From contig CAVXBV010000009.1 in assembly GCA_963760125.1 (NCBI GenBank), positions 62,001 through 126,000 on the forward strand: a stretch of 64,000 nt of DNA. Direction: 5' to 3'. The notes under the pieces were generated by a model. That model was not told the origin of the DNA, ran no database searches, and saw nothing but the letters and a program-made list of their open reading frames with translations. The first letter of the stretch is position 1; every line of letters starts with the position of its first letter. Below, one piece after another: positions 16,874 to 25,130 of the stretch. The translations under genes were made by a program, and so were the position numbers. The DNA is from RYN-111 sp963760125 (lineage in GTDB: Bacteria; Actinomycetota; Actinomycetes; Mycobacteriales; SCTD01).

Positions 16874-19800
16874 CGCGGCGCCGTCGCAGGAACAGGCCGA
16901 GCCCGAGCAGGGCGAGGGCTCCTGCAGCGAGACCGGCGCTCGCGCCGGTGGCGGGCAGGCGCCCCACCGAGGGCTTGGGCTTGGCGGGCGGCGGGGCCGT
17001 CGTGGTGCTGGACGTCGATCCCAGGTTGCCGACGATCGTCGTCCAGACCGTGCGGCCGTACGTCGCCGCCACCAGCTCCTTGCGGTTGCGCGGACTGATC
17101 GAGACCTCGAAGGTCTGGACCTTCGGCAGGCCCGTGCCGAGCACCCGGTAGCTGCCGCCGCTCTCGTTCGCGGAGACGAAGACGCCCACGTCGGTGGACA
17201 CGATCAGGTGCCCGTCGTAGGGGAGCACGTGGTTGGCCGGCAGGTCGGGCAGGTTGCCGGAGACGTCCTTGAAGGTGGCTCCTGCGTCGGTGCTCTTGTA
17301 GACGTGCCCCGTGCCGATCTTGGAGACGTCGTCGCCCAGCGAGCCCGGCGGGATCCATCGACGGCCGTACCCGCCGAGGGTGACGTAGACCGTCTTGGCG
17401 TTCTTCGGGTCGATCGTCACCGAGGTGATGTACCGCTTGGGCAGGCCCTTGGCGGCGGCGATGTGCCAGCCGTCCTTGGTCCCGGCCGACGGCGGGTCGT
17501 CGCCGCCGACGTTCGTGGCGATGCCGCTGTTGAACGGGAGGCCACCGGTAACGATGTCGCAGTAGCCGCAGTACCCGACGTACGTCGCGTCCTTGCGCGT
17601 GTCGACGGCCGAGACGGCGTTGACCGGGTCGTTGGTCCCGGCGGCCGCTCCCGCGTCCCCGGGCTTGGTGCGGGTCCCGAGGTTGTACACCTGCTTCCAG
17701 GTGGCTGAGGCCGTCGCCGCGCCGCGGGTGGTCTCGAAGATCTCACGACCGCCGATGACCAGGTGGTCAGCATCGGTCTCGTCCATCTTGAACGGCGTGG
17801 AGAACAGCGCACCGGTCATCGTCGGCTTGTTGTTGGTCCAGCTCTTGCCGCCGTCCCGCGTCACGCGGATGTCGCCGTTGGTGTACTCCTCCCAGGCCAC
17901 GTTGCTGTCGTCCGGGTCGACGGCCACGAAGAACCCGTCACCGCCGTAGGTCGCGATGACCTTGCCCTGCGGCGTGATCTTGGCGGTGCCGTTGTCCTGC
18001 AGGCCGATCCACACCGTGCCGTCCTTGGCCATCGCGGCGTCGTACGGCAGCAGGTTGTCCATCCCGGCGTTGTTGCCGCGACCCCACTTGCTGTTGCTGA
18101 AGTCCCCACCCAGGGGGATCTTCTGGGAGTAGACGCCACCGTCGTTGCCGGCCACCAGCGTCACGTCCTCACCGGACCGCACGAACATGCCGGCGTGCTG
18201 GTCGGGGTGCGTCGTCGTCGTCGGCCCGGCCGGGGTGTCGGTCCCGTTGGCCGGGCAGAAGGGCGTCCCACCGGGGATCAGGCCGTTGGTGTTCAGACCC
18301 AGGCACGAGGTGCCACCGAAGTAGCGCCCGATGACCTTGAAGTCGCTGGTGCCGTGGGGAGCCTCCTGCGGGTTCACCGGGCTCCCGACCGGCGCGATGA
18401 CGAGGGGGAGACGGTTCTCCCAGACCTCCTCGAGGCCGAAGGCGAGCCGCCCGGGCGCGCCGCCGGCGGTCACGCCGCTCGTCGGGTCGACCTCAACCCA
18501 GCTGTTGTACCAGGACTGGATCCCCGGGGCGTACGTCGCCGAGTTGGCGCCGATGAGCGCGGTGCCCGGTGAGGCCGCCAGCTGGGTGCTGTCGGCCAGC
18601 ATGGTCCAGTTGAGGCCGAAGTCCGGTGAACCGTAGAGGCCGTTGAGGACGGTGTTGCCGGGCACCTTGGCGGGGAGCTGGCCCGGCTCGGGCACACCCC
18701 CGACTGCCGTTCGGGCCTGGTTGAACTTGTCCGCGTCCTGGACGAGGGCGAACACGTAGTCGTGGTCCTGCCCGGGGCCGTTCGCGACCGCGAGGCTGGT
18801 GCGACCGATGCGCGCCTGCTCAGCCAACCCGTTGGCGGCGCCGAGGAAGGTGAAGGACCCCGGGGCCCCGTCGGTGCTGGTGTACAGGCCGTTGCGGGGC
18901 GACTGCGGCGTACCGGCGGCGTTGGGCTTGGTACCCGCACGCCAGCCCACCACGGCGAGGACCTTGCCGCCTCCGGCGCCGCCGTCGTCGTTCGCGCGGA
19001 CGACGACGTCGGTCACGATGTTGGCGAAGAAGCAGGTGGGCTTCTTGGGGTCGGTGCACGTGGTCGGGAGCGCGACGTTGGTGTAGCTGCGACCGGCATC
19101 GACCGAGCGGTACAGCCCCTTGCCCGTGGCCAGGTAGACGCGCTTGTCGTCACTGGGGTCGACCGCGAACTCGAAGGAGATCGTGCCGTCCGGCACGCCC
19201 TTGCTCTTGGTCCAGGTCTTGCCGTTGCTCGTCGTCCAGTAGGCACCGAGACCGGCGCTGGAGCTACCACCGAAGGCGGGGTCGCCGGTGCCGACGAGCA
19301 GGGTCCCGCCGCCGCTCTTGGTGTAGGCGACCGCCCCGGTGAACTGCACCGGGAGGGTGTCACCGATGCTGCGCCACTTCTTGCCGGCATCGGTGGTCTC
19401 GTAGACGCCGCCCTGGGCGAGCGAGGCCCACCAGTGCGTGGAGTCGTTCGGGTGCTGGGCGAAGTCCATGACGCGACCGGCGACGTCCGCGAGGCCCAGG
19501 CCGTTGACCCGGTCGTACCCCTCCACGTCGTTCACCAGAGGGGTCTTGGCGTACTGCTTCCACGTCGACGTCGGGGAGGCGGCCGGGTCGGCGGCGATCC
19601 GCGCCGCCTGGGCTGCGCCCGCGGGGAACGCTGCGGCGGAGACGTCCCCCAGCGCGCCGGACTGCCGACGCATGTCGAGCGTCGCGTTGACCTTGGAGAG
19701 CTCCTCGAACGTCTCGACGCCGTAGGAGGGGCGGCAGGACCCGGCGACGCCGGCCGCGAGCTGCTGGATCGTCGTCTCCGCCACCCAGGAGGTGCCGCGG

Positions 19801-19928
19801 GCGCAGCCGTGCGCGTCCAGACCGTTCGAGGCAGCGCTCAGGGTCGGGGCAGGGGAGCCGGCGAGCGCGGTCGCGGTCGCGGCGGCAAGGGCGCCCAGGG
19901 TGAGGGCGCGGTGGGACCTGCGGATCAT
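16863..19928 (-). CDS. Cell-wall-anchored BNR-repeat propeller protein (LPxTG)
   Basis: About 1021 residues. ATG19928 opens a signal peptide (MIRRSHRALTLGALAAATAT). The body consists of sialidase/BNR-type repeats with recurrent DAGKKW, DGGKSWT, DAGRSYT and DAGATF Asp-box patterns, as in sortilin/xyloglucanase-like propellers, with no catalytic residues recognisable. The C-terminus has LPATG at 991-995, a hydrophobic helix and RRRR, the sortase sorting signal, so the protein is probably bound to peptidoglycan. No sortase gene is in this window. The frame is open 45 nt upstream, but the signal peptide decides the start. Confidence 0.85.
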   Translation of the reverse strand: MIRRSHRALTLGALAAATATALAGSPAPTLSAASNGLDAHGCARGTSWVAETTIQQLAAGVAGSCRPSYGVETFEELSKVNATLDMRRQSGALGDVSAAAFPAGAAQAARIAADPAASPTSTWKQYAKTPLVNDVEGYDRVNGLGLADVAGRVMDFAQHPNDSTHWWASLAQGGVYETTDAGKKWRSIGDTLPVQFTGAVAYTKSGGGTLLVGTGDPAFGGSSSAGLGAYWTTSNGKTWTKSKGVPDGTISFEFAVDPSDDKRVYLATGKGLYRSVDAGRSYTNVALPTTCTDPKKPTCFFANIVTDVVVRANDDGGAGGGKVLAVVGWRAGTKPNAAGTPQSPRNGLYTSTDGAPGSFTFLGAANGLAEQARIGRTSLAVANGPGQDHDYVFALVQDADKFNQARTAVGGVPEPGQLPAKVPGNTVLNGLYGSPDFGLNWTMLADSTQLAASPGTALIGANSATYAPGIQSWYNSWVEVDPTSGVTAGGAPGRLAFGLEEVWENRLPLVIAPVGSPVNPQEAPHGTSDFKVIGRYFGGTSCLGLNTNGLIPGGTPFCPANGTDTPAGPTTTTHPDQHAGMFVRSGEDVTLVAGNDGGVYSQKIPLGGDFSNSKWGRGNNAGMDNLLPYDAAMAKDGTVWIGLQDNGTAKITPQGKVIATYGGDGFFVAVDPDDSNVAWEEYTNGDIRVTRDGGKSWTNNKPTMTGALFSTPFKMDETDADHLVIGGREIFETTRGAATASATWKQVYNLGTRTKPGDAGAAAGTNDPVNAVSAVDTRKDATYVGYCGYCDIVTGGLPFNSGIATNVGGDDPPSAGTKDGWHIAAAKGLPKRYITSVTIDPKNAKTVYVTLGGYGRRWIPPGSLGDDVSKIGTGHVYKSTDAGATFKDVSGNLPDLPANHVLPYDGHLIVSTDVGVFVSANESGGSYRVLGTGLPKVQTFEVSISPRNRKELVAATYGRTVWTTIVGNLGSTSSTTTAPPPAKPKPSVGRLPATGASAGLAAGALALLGLGLFLRRRRVTD

Positions 19929-19995
19929 GTGACGCTCCGGGAGGTTCGAGAAGGTCGAACCATGATGCGGCATGCGAGGGCCGGAGGTCGGTTCC

Positions 19996-20001
19996 TAGGG
20001 T
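19996..20001 (+). promoter_or_regulatory. -10 element TAGGGT, leaderless phosphatase gene
   Basis: TAGGGT ends 6 nt before GTG20008. Confidence 0.45.
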
Positions 20002-20007
20002 GGAGTC

Positions 20008-21411
20008 GTGCCCCTCCCCTCGCGTTCCTTCCCGCCGTACGTCGGGAGCGGTGACCTGGGGGCGTTGCGCGCGCGTGCCCTCGACGTGCTGCTGGCCCCG
20101 TCGCTCGCCCACGTCGTGGACCTGGTGGCCTGGCCGGAGGGGCAGGAGGTGCACGTCGCCGACAGCACCGGGCACAGCGCCCTCGCCGCCGACGGCACCA
20201 CCCGGCTGCTGTCGGGCGTCGACCCGGTGGCCGACCAGGACCCGCTGAGCGACACGTCCTACCCCTACGCCGCCGCACGCCTGCACTCGCTGTTCGCCGA
20301 GGAGCGGGCGCCGGACCTCGCGGTGGTGCACACCGATGCCCATCACTGGCCGGCACGGGGCGGCCACCTCGGCGAGCACGGGTCGCTCGGGGCGGTGCAG
20401 TCCCGCGCGCCGCTGCTGCTCTCCGGCGCCGGGGTGACCGCGCGCGGCGTCCTGGACCGGGCGTGCCGCACCGTCGACGTGGGGGCGACGCTCTCCTTTC
20501 TCGCGGGGGGCTCGGTGGACGCGATGGACGGCGTCCCGCTCGACCTGGCCGCTCAGAGCGGAGGTCCTGTGGTGGGCCTGCTCTGGGACGGCGCTCCCTC
20601 GGCTGACCTGCTGCGACTCGCGGCCTCCGGGGCGCTGCCGAACGTCGCCCGCCTGCTCTCCCGCGGCTGCGCCCTGCGCGGCGGGGCGATCGCGGAGTTC
20701 CCGTCCGTCACGCTGGTGAACCACACGTGCGCGCTCACCGGGGTCGGCCCGGGGGTGCACGGGATCGTCAACAACGCCTACTTCGACCGGGCGCTCGGCC
20801 GGCAGGTCGTGCCGAACTCGAGCGCGACCTGGCACGGGGCGATGGACCACCTGCGCCCCGGCGTCCGGACGGTCTTCGAGCGCGTCCCCGGACGTACGGC
20901 GTGCGTCAACGACCCGGTCGACGTGGGCGCTGACTACTCGACGTTCGCCCTCATCCGCGAGGGAGGGGGTGCGGGGGCCATGCTCGCGTCGCTGCCGGCG
21001 CCGACCGACGACCCGCTGTGCAGCCACGCGTTCCTCGACAACGCCGACTACGCCTGGGGTTCGCAGGTCGACGCGGCCGGCCTCGTGCAGGTGCTGGACC
21101 TGTGGGCGGACGGTGAGCCGCCAGCTCTCATGTGGTGGAACACCACGCTCACTGACGGGGCGCACCACGCCGGAGGCCCGAGGTCGGACGTCGCCCTCGC
21201 CGGGCTGCGGGACGCCGACGCCCGCCTCGGGGTGTGGCTGGACCTGCTCGAGGCCCGCGACCTGCTCGACCAGGTGACGATCCTGCTGACCGCTGATCAC
21301 GGCATGGCGCTGGCCGACCCCACGTGCACCGGGGACTGGGACGAGGCGCTCACCGCGGCGGGTGTCCCGTTCCGCGACGAGGCCTACGGCTTCCTTTACC
21401 TTGGGGTCTGA
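20008..21411 (+). CDS. Alkaline-phosphatase-superfamily phosphodiesterase, apparently permuted
   Basis: 467 residues related to type I phosphodiesterase/nucleotide pyrophosphatases. Residues 191-467 carry the first metal Asp (LLWDG, D194), the Thr nucleophile (FPSVT, T235), D383/H387 in TDGAHHAGG and D430-H431 in TADHGM. The last His ligand, which in this fold follows ADHG, is instead found near the N-terminus in GGHLGEHGSL (H124), followed by a VDVGATLSFLAG segment normally seen near the C-terminus. This suggests a circular permutation. The last 28 bp are repeated at 22432-22459 beyond the mazEF island, so the present C-terminus (RDEAYGFLYLGV) may derive from an insertion. Confidence 0.8.
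   Translation: MPLPSRSFPPYVGSGDLGALRARALDVLLAPSLAHVVDLVAWPEGQEVHVADSTGHSALAADGTTRLLSGVDPVADQDPLSDTSYPYAAARLHSLFAEERAPDLAVVHTDAHHWPARGGHLGEHGSLGAVQSRAPLLLSGAGVTARGVLDRACRTVDVGATLSFLAGGSVDAMDGVPLDLAAQSGGPVVGLLWDGAPSADLLRLAASGALPNVARLLSRGCALRGGAIAEFPSVTLVNHTCALTGVGPGVHGIVNNAYFDRALGRQVVPNSSATWHGAMDHLRPGVRTVFERVPGRTACVNDPVDVGADYSTFALIREGGGAGAMLASLPAPTDDPLCSHAFLDNADYAWGSQVDAAGLVQVLDLWADGEPPALMWWNTTLTDGAHHAGGPRSDVALAGLRDADARLGVWLDLLEARDLLDQVTILLTADHGMALADPTCTGDWDEALTAAGVPFRDEAYGFLYLGV
21374..21401 (+). repeat. Left direct repeat flanking the mazEF island
   Basis: 28 bp matching 22432-22459 at 26 positions, lying in the last codons of the phosphodiesterase gene. The arrangement resembles an att core in a gene 3' end. 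Confidence 0.6.
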
Positions 21412-21431
21412 TCGACGCCTGATCTGGATGG

Positions 21432-21455
21432 AAGTCCCTGTGTAGCAGGGATTTT
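21432..21455 (+). terminator. Intrinsic terminator after phosphodiesterase gene
   Basis: Stem TCCCTG/CAGGGA, extended by G-U and A-U pairs, with loop TGTAG and a TTTT tail. Confidence 0.65.
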
Positions 21456-21634
21456 GGCGTGTCCGTGAGTGTCCGTCGGAGACCGCGATTTTGCGGACAT
21501 TCCGCAGACTTTCCAAGATCATGCGGACCACACGCGGGCTGAAGGAAGAAGCAGCTCGATGACCTCTTTCCCCGGCGTGGCGAACCTCCCGAAGCGGGAC
21601 AATGACGTCGAGCAGGTCGTTCCGGACCAGGGCT

Positions 21635-21982
21635 TCAGAGGGCGAGGTGCAGCCTGAGAGCGTCGTCGAGTTGGTTCATGAGGTCTTGTGGGACCGAGCC
21701 GACGCGGCCCTGCACGCGCTCGACGTCGACTGACCGCACTTGCTCGGCCTGGGCTTTGGAGTCGACGGTCAGGCCGGTCGCGTCCGCAGGCAGGAGCACC
21801 TGGAAGGGGTAGACCCGTTCGACGTTGGAGGTCACCGGGACGACCGTGACGACGCCACGCCCGAGTCGGGTGGCCGTTGTGTTGGCGCCGTCGTTGCTGA
21901 CGATCACCGCCGGTCGGGTCTTGCGCGCCTCGGTGCCTCGGGCTGGCTCCAGGTCGATGACGCAGATGTCGCCGCGTCGCAT
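21635..21982 (-). CDS. mazF: MazF/PemK-family endoribonuclease toxin
   Basis: 115 residues. The N-terminal MRRGDICVIDLEPARG and the TRPAVIVSND segment are the conserved strands of MazF-family toxins, which cut mRNA at short sequences. The Arg in the (K)TRPAVIV strand and the later VPVTSN segment fit the active site. It starts with ATG21982, overlapping the antitoxin stop by one base (TGATG), the normal antitoxin-toxin order. It lies in a putative insertion at the 3' end of the phosphodiesterase gene. Confidence 0.92.
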   Translation of the reverse strand: MRRGDICVIDLEPARGTEARKTRPAVIVSNDGANTTATRLGRGVVTVVPVTSNVERVYPFQVLLPADATGLTVDSKAQAEQVRSVDVERVQGRVGSVPQDLMNQLDDALRLHLAL

Positions 21983-22203
21983 CAGACCGTGACGCCGTCA
22001 GCGACGGTGGCGCTCCAGAGTTTGTCGTCCTCCGAGCCGCTCCAGTCCTGCCACGCCGCTTCGTAGTCGTCGCTGAGCTCGACGGCGCGCAGCAGGCGCA
22101 CCGCCTTGTGCACCACCGCCGAGCGGGAGCCGATGCCCTGCTCGTGGGCGTAGGCGTCGAGGAACTCGATGTCCTCGTCCGGCAGGCTCACGCTGACCTT
22201 CAT
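21982..22203 (-). CDS. mazE: MazE-type ribbon-helix-helix antitoxin
   Basis: 73 residues. MKVSVSLPDEDIEFLDAYA is a ribbon-helix-helix strand-helix start, and GIGSRSAVVHKAVRLLR is the second helix. The acidic, Trp-rich C-terminus (YEAAWQDWSGSEDD) is the likely toxin-wrapping tail. ATG22203 follows the -10 TAGCAT by 6 nt (leaderless), and the promoter is covered by inverted repeats, consistent with autorepression by the antitoxin or complex. Confidence 0.9.
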   Translation of the reverse strand: MKVSVSLPDEDIEFLDAYAHEQGIGSRSAVVHKAVRLLRAVELSDDYEAAWQDWSGSEDDKLWSATVADGVTV

Positions 22204-22209
22204 GGCACC

Positions 22210-22239
22210 ATGCTACTCGGGTAGCATTGCTGGTAGCAA
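22210..22239 (-). promoter_or_regulatory. mazEF promoter/operator
   Basis: On the minus strand: -35 TTGCTA (22239-22234), 18-nt spacer, -10 TAGCAT (22215-22210), then 6 nt to ATG22203. The palindrome ATGCTAC-TCGG-GTAGCAT (22210-22227) covers the -10, and TTGCT-GGT-AGCAA (22227-22239) covers the -35. GTAGCA/TGCTAC half-sites occur repeatedly. Confidence 0.7.
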
Positions 22240-22431
22240 ACCAGCAGTCCCCAGGCTCGGCCCGGTGTCTGCTTCCGGCCGGGGCCGCGTGGCGCAGAAC
22301 GACGAGAGCGAGACGACGTTTGACGGCGGCCGCACCTGGCCGACTGACTCGTTCCTACCGGAGGAGGGGGTGTGGGGCGGGTCGAAGACGCACCTGGTGC
22401 CGCTGCCCCATCCCGCGGGCAAACGCACTCA

Positions 22432-22459
22432 GCGACGAGGCCCACGGCTTCCTTGACCT
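22432..22459 (+). repeat. Right direct repeat flanking the mazEF island
   Basis: Second copy of the 28-bp repeat, 1058 bp from the first, differing at two positions. Confidence 0.6.
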
Positions 22460-22502
22460 GAGTGATCTTGAGGCGCGCAGCGAGGGTGACGACAACGCCT
22501 AG
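22432..22502 (+). pseudogene. Displaced 3' fragment of phosphodiesterase gene
   Basis: Read in the frame matching the left repeat it gives DEAHGFLDLSDLEARSEGDD followed by NA and TAG. This is an alternative, longer C-terminus for the upstream enzyme, now separated from it by the mazEF insertion. It has no start of its own. Confidence 0.45.
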
Positions 22503-22505
22503 AGT
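22500..22505 (+). promoter_or_regulatory. -10 element TAGAGT, leaderless phosphatase
   Basis: TAGAGT ends 6 nt before ATG22512. It overlaps the stop codon of the displaced fragment, so it would sit in native DNA outside the insertion. Confidence 0.45.
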
Positions 22506-22511
22506 TGTCGG

Positions 22512-24203
22512 ATGACAGACGTCGGCGGGGAGCAGCGACATCCCTCGGACGCCGGGGTCGCCACGTTGCAGGCGAGCCTGCGGCTCGCGCTGGACGCCTC
22601 GCAGATGGGCCTGTGGGACTGGGACATCACGTCGGGACTGCTGATCTGGGACGAGCGCAGCGCGCAGATGTACGGCACCACCCTCGCAGAGTCGTCGGGC
22701 TCGATCGCTGATGTCGACGCGCGGGTGCACCCCGAGGACCTCGAGCAGGTGCGCAACGTGCTGTCCGGCGCGATCGACACCGCGGGTGCGGTGGACGTGG
22801 AGTTCCGGGTCGTGTGGGCGGACGGCTCGGTGCACTGGCTCTACGGACGCGGCCAGGCGCTCGTCGGACCGAGCGGAGCCGTCGAGCGGCTCATCGGGGT
22901 GAACGCCGACGTCACGGCGGTCCGCGGGGAGGCACACGAGCGTGCCGCCGACGCGGCCCGGATGGCCGGTCTGGTCGCGGTCGCCCAGGCGCTCGGCGCC
23001 GCCGACAGTCAGGAAGAGGTCCTGGAGGTCGTGACCGGACGCGGGCTGGCCGTGCTCGGGGCCACGGGCGCGGTCCTCGCGATGAGCAACGCCGACGGGG
23101 CGACGGTGCGCTCGCTGGGCACCAGCAACTTCGAGGAGCAGCTGCTGGAGCAAGTCGCGGTGCTCCCCGCCGACCACGCCCTGCCCATCGTCCACGCGGC
23201 GACGACGGGGACGACGTGGTACCTGGCGGACCGGGACGCGGCGGAGGCGGCCTTCCCCGGGTCGCGGGCGACGTACGAGCTCGCCGACACCGAGGGCTCC
23301 GCGGCCGTCCCGCTGCGGGACCGAGGGGCGCTGGTCGGCGCGCTCGGAGTCGCCTTCACGGGCCGCCACACCTGGCGGCCCGCCGAGCGCGACCTGCTGG
23401 AGGCGCTCGCCGCCCTGACGGCGCAGGCCCTGGTCAGGGTGCGTGCGGTGGAGGCCGAGCGCGTCAGCCTGGAGGCCATCCGACGGATGTCGGAGACGCT
23501 GCAGCGCAGCCTGCTCACCGAGCCGCCGGCCACCCCTGGGCTCGACGTCGCCGTGCGCTACCTCCCGGCGGCGCAGGAGGCCCAGGTCGGAGGGGACTGG
23601 TACGACGCGTTCGGCACTCCGGCGCGCGGGCTCACCCTCGTCATCGGTGACGTCGCCGGACACGACCGCCGGGCCGCCGCGCTCATGGCTCAGGTGCGCA
23701 ATGTCTTGCGCGGAGTCGCCCAGGTGGTGGGTGATCCGCCGGCTGCGGTGCTGAGCGCCCTCGACAGGGCGATGCAGGGGCTCGAGCTGGACGCGCTGGC
23801 CAGCGCGGTGCTCGCCACGGTCGAGCAGACGGACGACGGCGTGGTGCTGCACTGGGCCAACGCTGGTCACCCGCCCCCGCTGCTGCTGCCCCCGACCGGC
23901 CCGGCGGTGCTCCTGCACACCGAACCCGAGCTGCTGCTGGGACTGGACCCGACCACGTCGCGCAGTGATCACCAGGTGGACCTGCCCCCTGGGTCCGTGG
24001 TGGTTCTCTACACCGATGGCCTGGTGGAGCGGCGGGACGAGGACCTGGACGACAGCCTCGCGAGCCTGCGGGACCTGCTGACCGAGCTCGGTCCCCAGAG
24101 CGCCGGCTCGCTCGCCGACGCGCTCCTCGGGCGCCTGACGCAGGCGCCGGTCGACGATGTGGCGCTGCTCGTCCTGTCGGTGCCCCCGGTCGCCGCCGGC
24201 TAG
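22512..24203 (+). CDS. PAS-GAF-SpoIIE (PP2C-type) protein phosphatase
   Basis: 563 residues. PAS domain at about 20-135 (MGLWDWDITSGLLIWDERSA; FRVVWADGSVHWLYGRGQAL), GAF at about 150-305, then a SpoIIE/RsbU phosphatase domain from about 330 with GGDWYDAF, VIGDVAGHD, WANAGHPPPLLL and LYTDGLVERR motifs carrying the metal-binding Asp and Gly residues. Such proteins dephosphorylate anti-anti-sigma factors in partner-switching stress pathways. No anti-sigma/STAS partner lies next to it, so the target is encoded elsewhere. No membrane segment; sensing is likely cytoplasmic. Confidence 0.9.
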   Translation: MTDVGGEQRHPSDAGVATLQASLRLALDASQMGLWDWDITSGLLIWDERSAQMYGTTLAESSGSIADVDARVHPEDLEQVRNVLSGAIDTAGAVDVEFRVVWADGSVHWLYGRGQALVGPSGAVERLIGVNADVTAVRGEAHERAADAARMAGLVAVAQALGAADSQEEVLEVVTGRGLAVLGATGAVLAMSNADGATVRSLGTSNFEEQLLEQVAVLPADHALPIVHAATTGTTWYLADRDAAEAAFPGSRATYELADTEGSAAVPLRDRGALVGALGVAFTGRHTWRPAERDLLEALAALTAQALVRVRAVEAERVSLEAIRRMSETLQRSLLTEPPATPGLDVAVRYLPAAQEAQVGGDWYDAFGTPARGLTLVIGDVAGHDRRAAALMAQVRNVLRGVAQVVGDPPAAVLSALDRAMQGLELDALASAVLATVEQTDDGVVLHWANAGHPPPLLLPPTGPAVLLHTEPELLLGLDPTTSRSDHQVDLPPGSVVVLYTDGLVERRDEDLDDSLASLRDLLTELGPQSAGSLADALLGRLTQAPVDDVALLVLSVPPVAAG

Positions 24204-24274
24204 CAATCAGGTCGTCGGTACGTGCGTCCGTACCCGTGCGGGGCGAGAGCCGCCTCGCCCGAGGAGGCTCCTGC

Positions 24275-24790
24275 ATGACCACCACCACCCACACCGCACC
24301 GACCCGAGCGGGTCTGGTCACCAGCGACGCGAGCGCCCGCAAGCGCAGCGGAGCGGTGCTGCTCCTCGGGGCGCTCGTCGTCTCCTTCGTGGTCGCCCCC
24401 GGCGGCGACGCCAAGCTGTACTGGATGCCGATCATCCTGGGCCTGAGCTACCTGCTCGCCGGTGCGGTGGCCGGCAAGCACTCGCTCTACTGGGCCGCCG
24501 GTCTCATCGTGTCCACGTGGGGCCTCGCGGTCCTGCTCGTCCTCCGGGGCAGCCTGACCACCGACTTCCCCGGGACGGCCGTCACGGCCATCGGCATCGG
24601 GCTGGTGGCCGCTGCGCTGCTGCCGCGCGTCGGGATCCCGGTCTCGCTGGCCAGTCTCGCCGTCCCCGTGCTCGCGATCGGCGTCTTCGAGCTGCTGCAG
24701 GCCGAGGCCGGCGACGTGTTCAGCAAGGGCTGGCTGTACGGCGTGCTGCTCGCGGCGCGCGGGCTCTACGACCTGCGCCCCGGCGACTGA
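24275..24790 (+). CDS. Predicted integral membrane protein, unknown
   Basis: 171 residues from ATG24275, preceded by GAGGAGG. After a Thr-rich N-terminus there are about five hydrophobic segments (AVLLLGALVVSFVVAP, WMPIILGLSYLLAGAVAG, LYWAAGLIVSTWGLAVLLVL, AVTAIGIGLVAAALLP, LASLAVPVLAIGVFELL). No family recognised. It follows the SpoIIE gene in the same direction. Confidence 0.7.
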   Translation: MTTTTHTAPTRAGLVTSDASARKRSGAVLLLGALVVSFVVAPGGDAKLYWMPIILGLSYLLAGAVAGKHSLYWAAGLIVSTWGLAVLLVLRGSLTTDFPGTAVTAIGIGLVAAALLPRVGIPVSLASLAVPVLAIGVFELLQAEAGDVFSKGWLYGVLLAARGLYDLRPGD

Positions 24791-24809
24791 TCTCGACGCC
24801 GGGGTGGCG

Positions 24810-25130
24810 TCAGTGCCAGGCCGTCCACGACGTGCTGGCGGCCACCCCGGCGGCGAACACCAGGAACGGCAGCGCGAGGACCACGGGCAGCACCCTGCCC
24901 GTGGCCATCCCTGCGCGCACCAGCAGCAGCCGGTGGCCGGCTGCTGCTGCGGCGATCACGAGCCACCACAGCACGCGCACGGGCTGCGACCAGCTCAGCG
25001 GGAAGAACCCGGCGTAGGACGCCTCGGGGCTGTTGGCCGCGCCGCCGGCTGCCACCTCCAGGCCCACGGCGAGCACCACGAGGCCGGCGCAGAGCAACGA
25101 ACCGACGGCTGCACGGCCCGACGGGCTCAC
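24810..25130 (-). CDS. Small membrane protein at the end of sigma operon
   Basis: 106 residues with three hydrophobic segments (VGSLLCAGLVVLAVGLEVAA, VLWWLVIAAAAAGHRLLL, VLPVVLALPFLVFAAGVAAS). GTG25130 overlaps the anti-sigma stop as GTGA, so it is translationally coupled. The frame is open further upstream, but that part is antisense shadow over the anti-sigma gene. Its position suggests a membrane accessory of the sigma/anti-sigma pair; function unknown. Confidence 0.65.
   Translation of the reverse strand: MSPSGRAAVGSLLCAGLVVLAVGLEVAAGGAANSPEASYAGFFPLSWSQPVRVLWWLVIAAAAAGHRLLLVRAGMATGRVLPVVLALPFLVFAAGVAASTSWTAWH

Larger units (their letters stand above)
21402..22459. mobile_element. Putative ~1.06 kb mazEF-carrying insertion
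   Basis: The segment between the two 28-bp imperfect direct repeats holds a terminator, about 200 bp of comparatively AT-richer DNA with short GTCCGT repeats (21460-21480), and the mazEF pair, but no integrase or transposase. The inner copy supplies an alternative end to the phosphodiesterase frame, while the outer copy reads as a displaced C-terminus. This is the usual outcome of site-specific integration into a gene 3' end. It may be a deletion remnant of a larger element. Confidence 0.5.

Noticed and set aside
21469..21657. 62-codon plus-strand ORF inside the mazEF island
   Set aside because: Overlaps mazF, lacks a Shine-Dalgarno or -10, and the product shows no domain.
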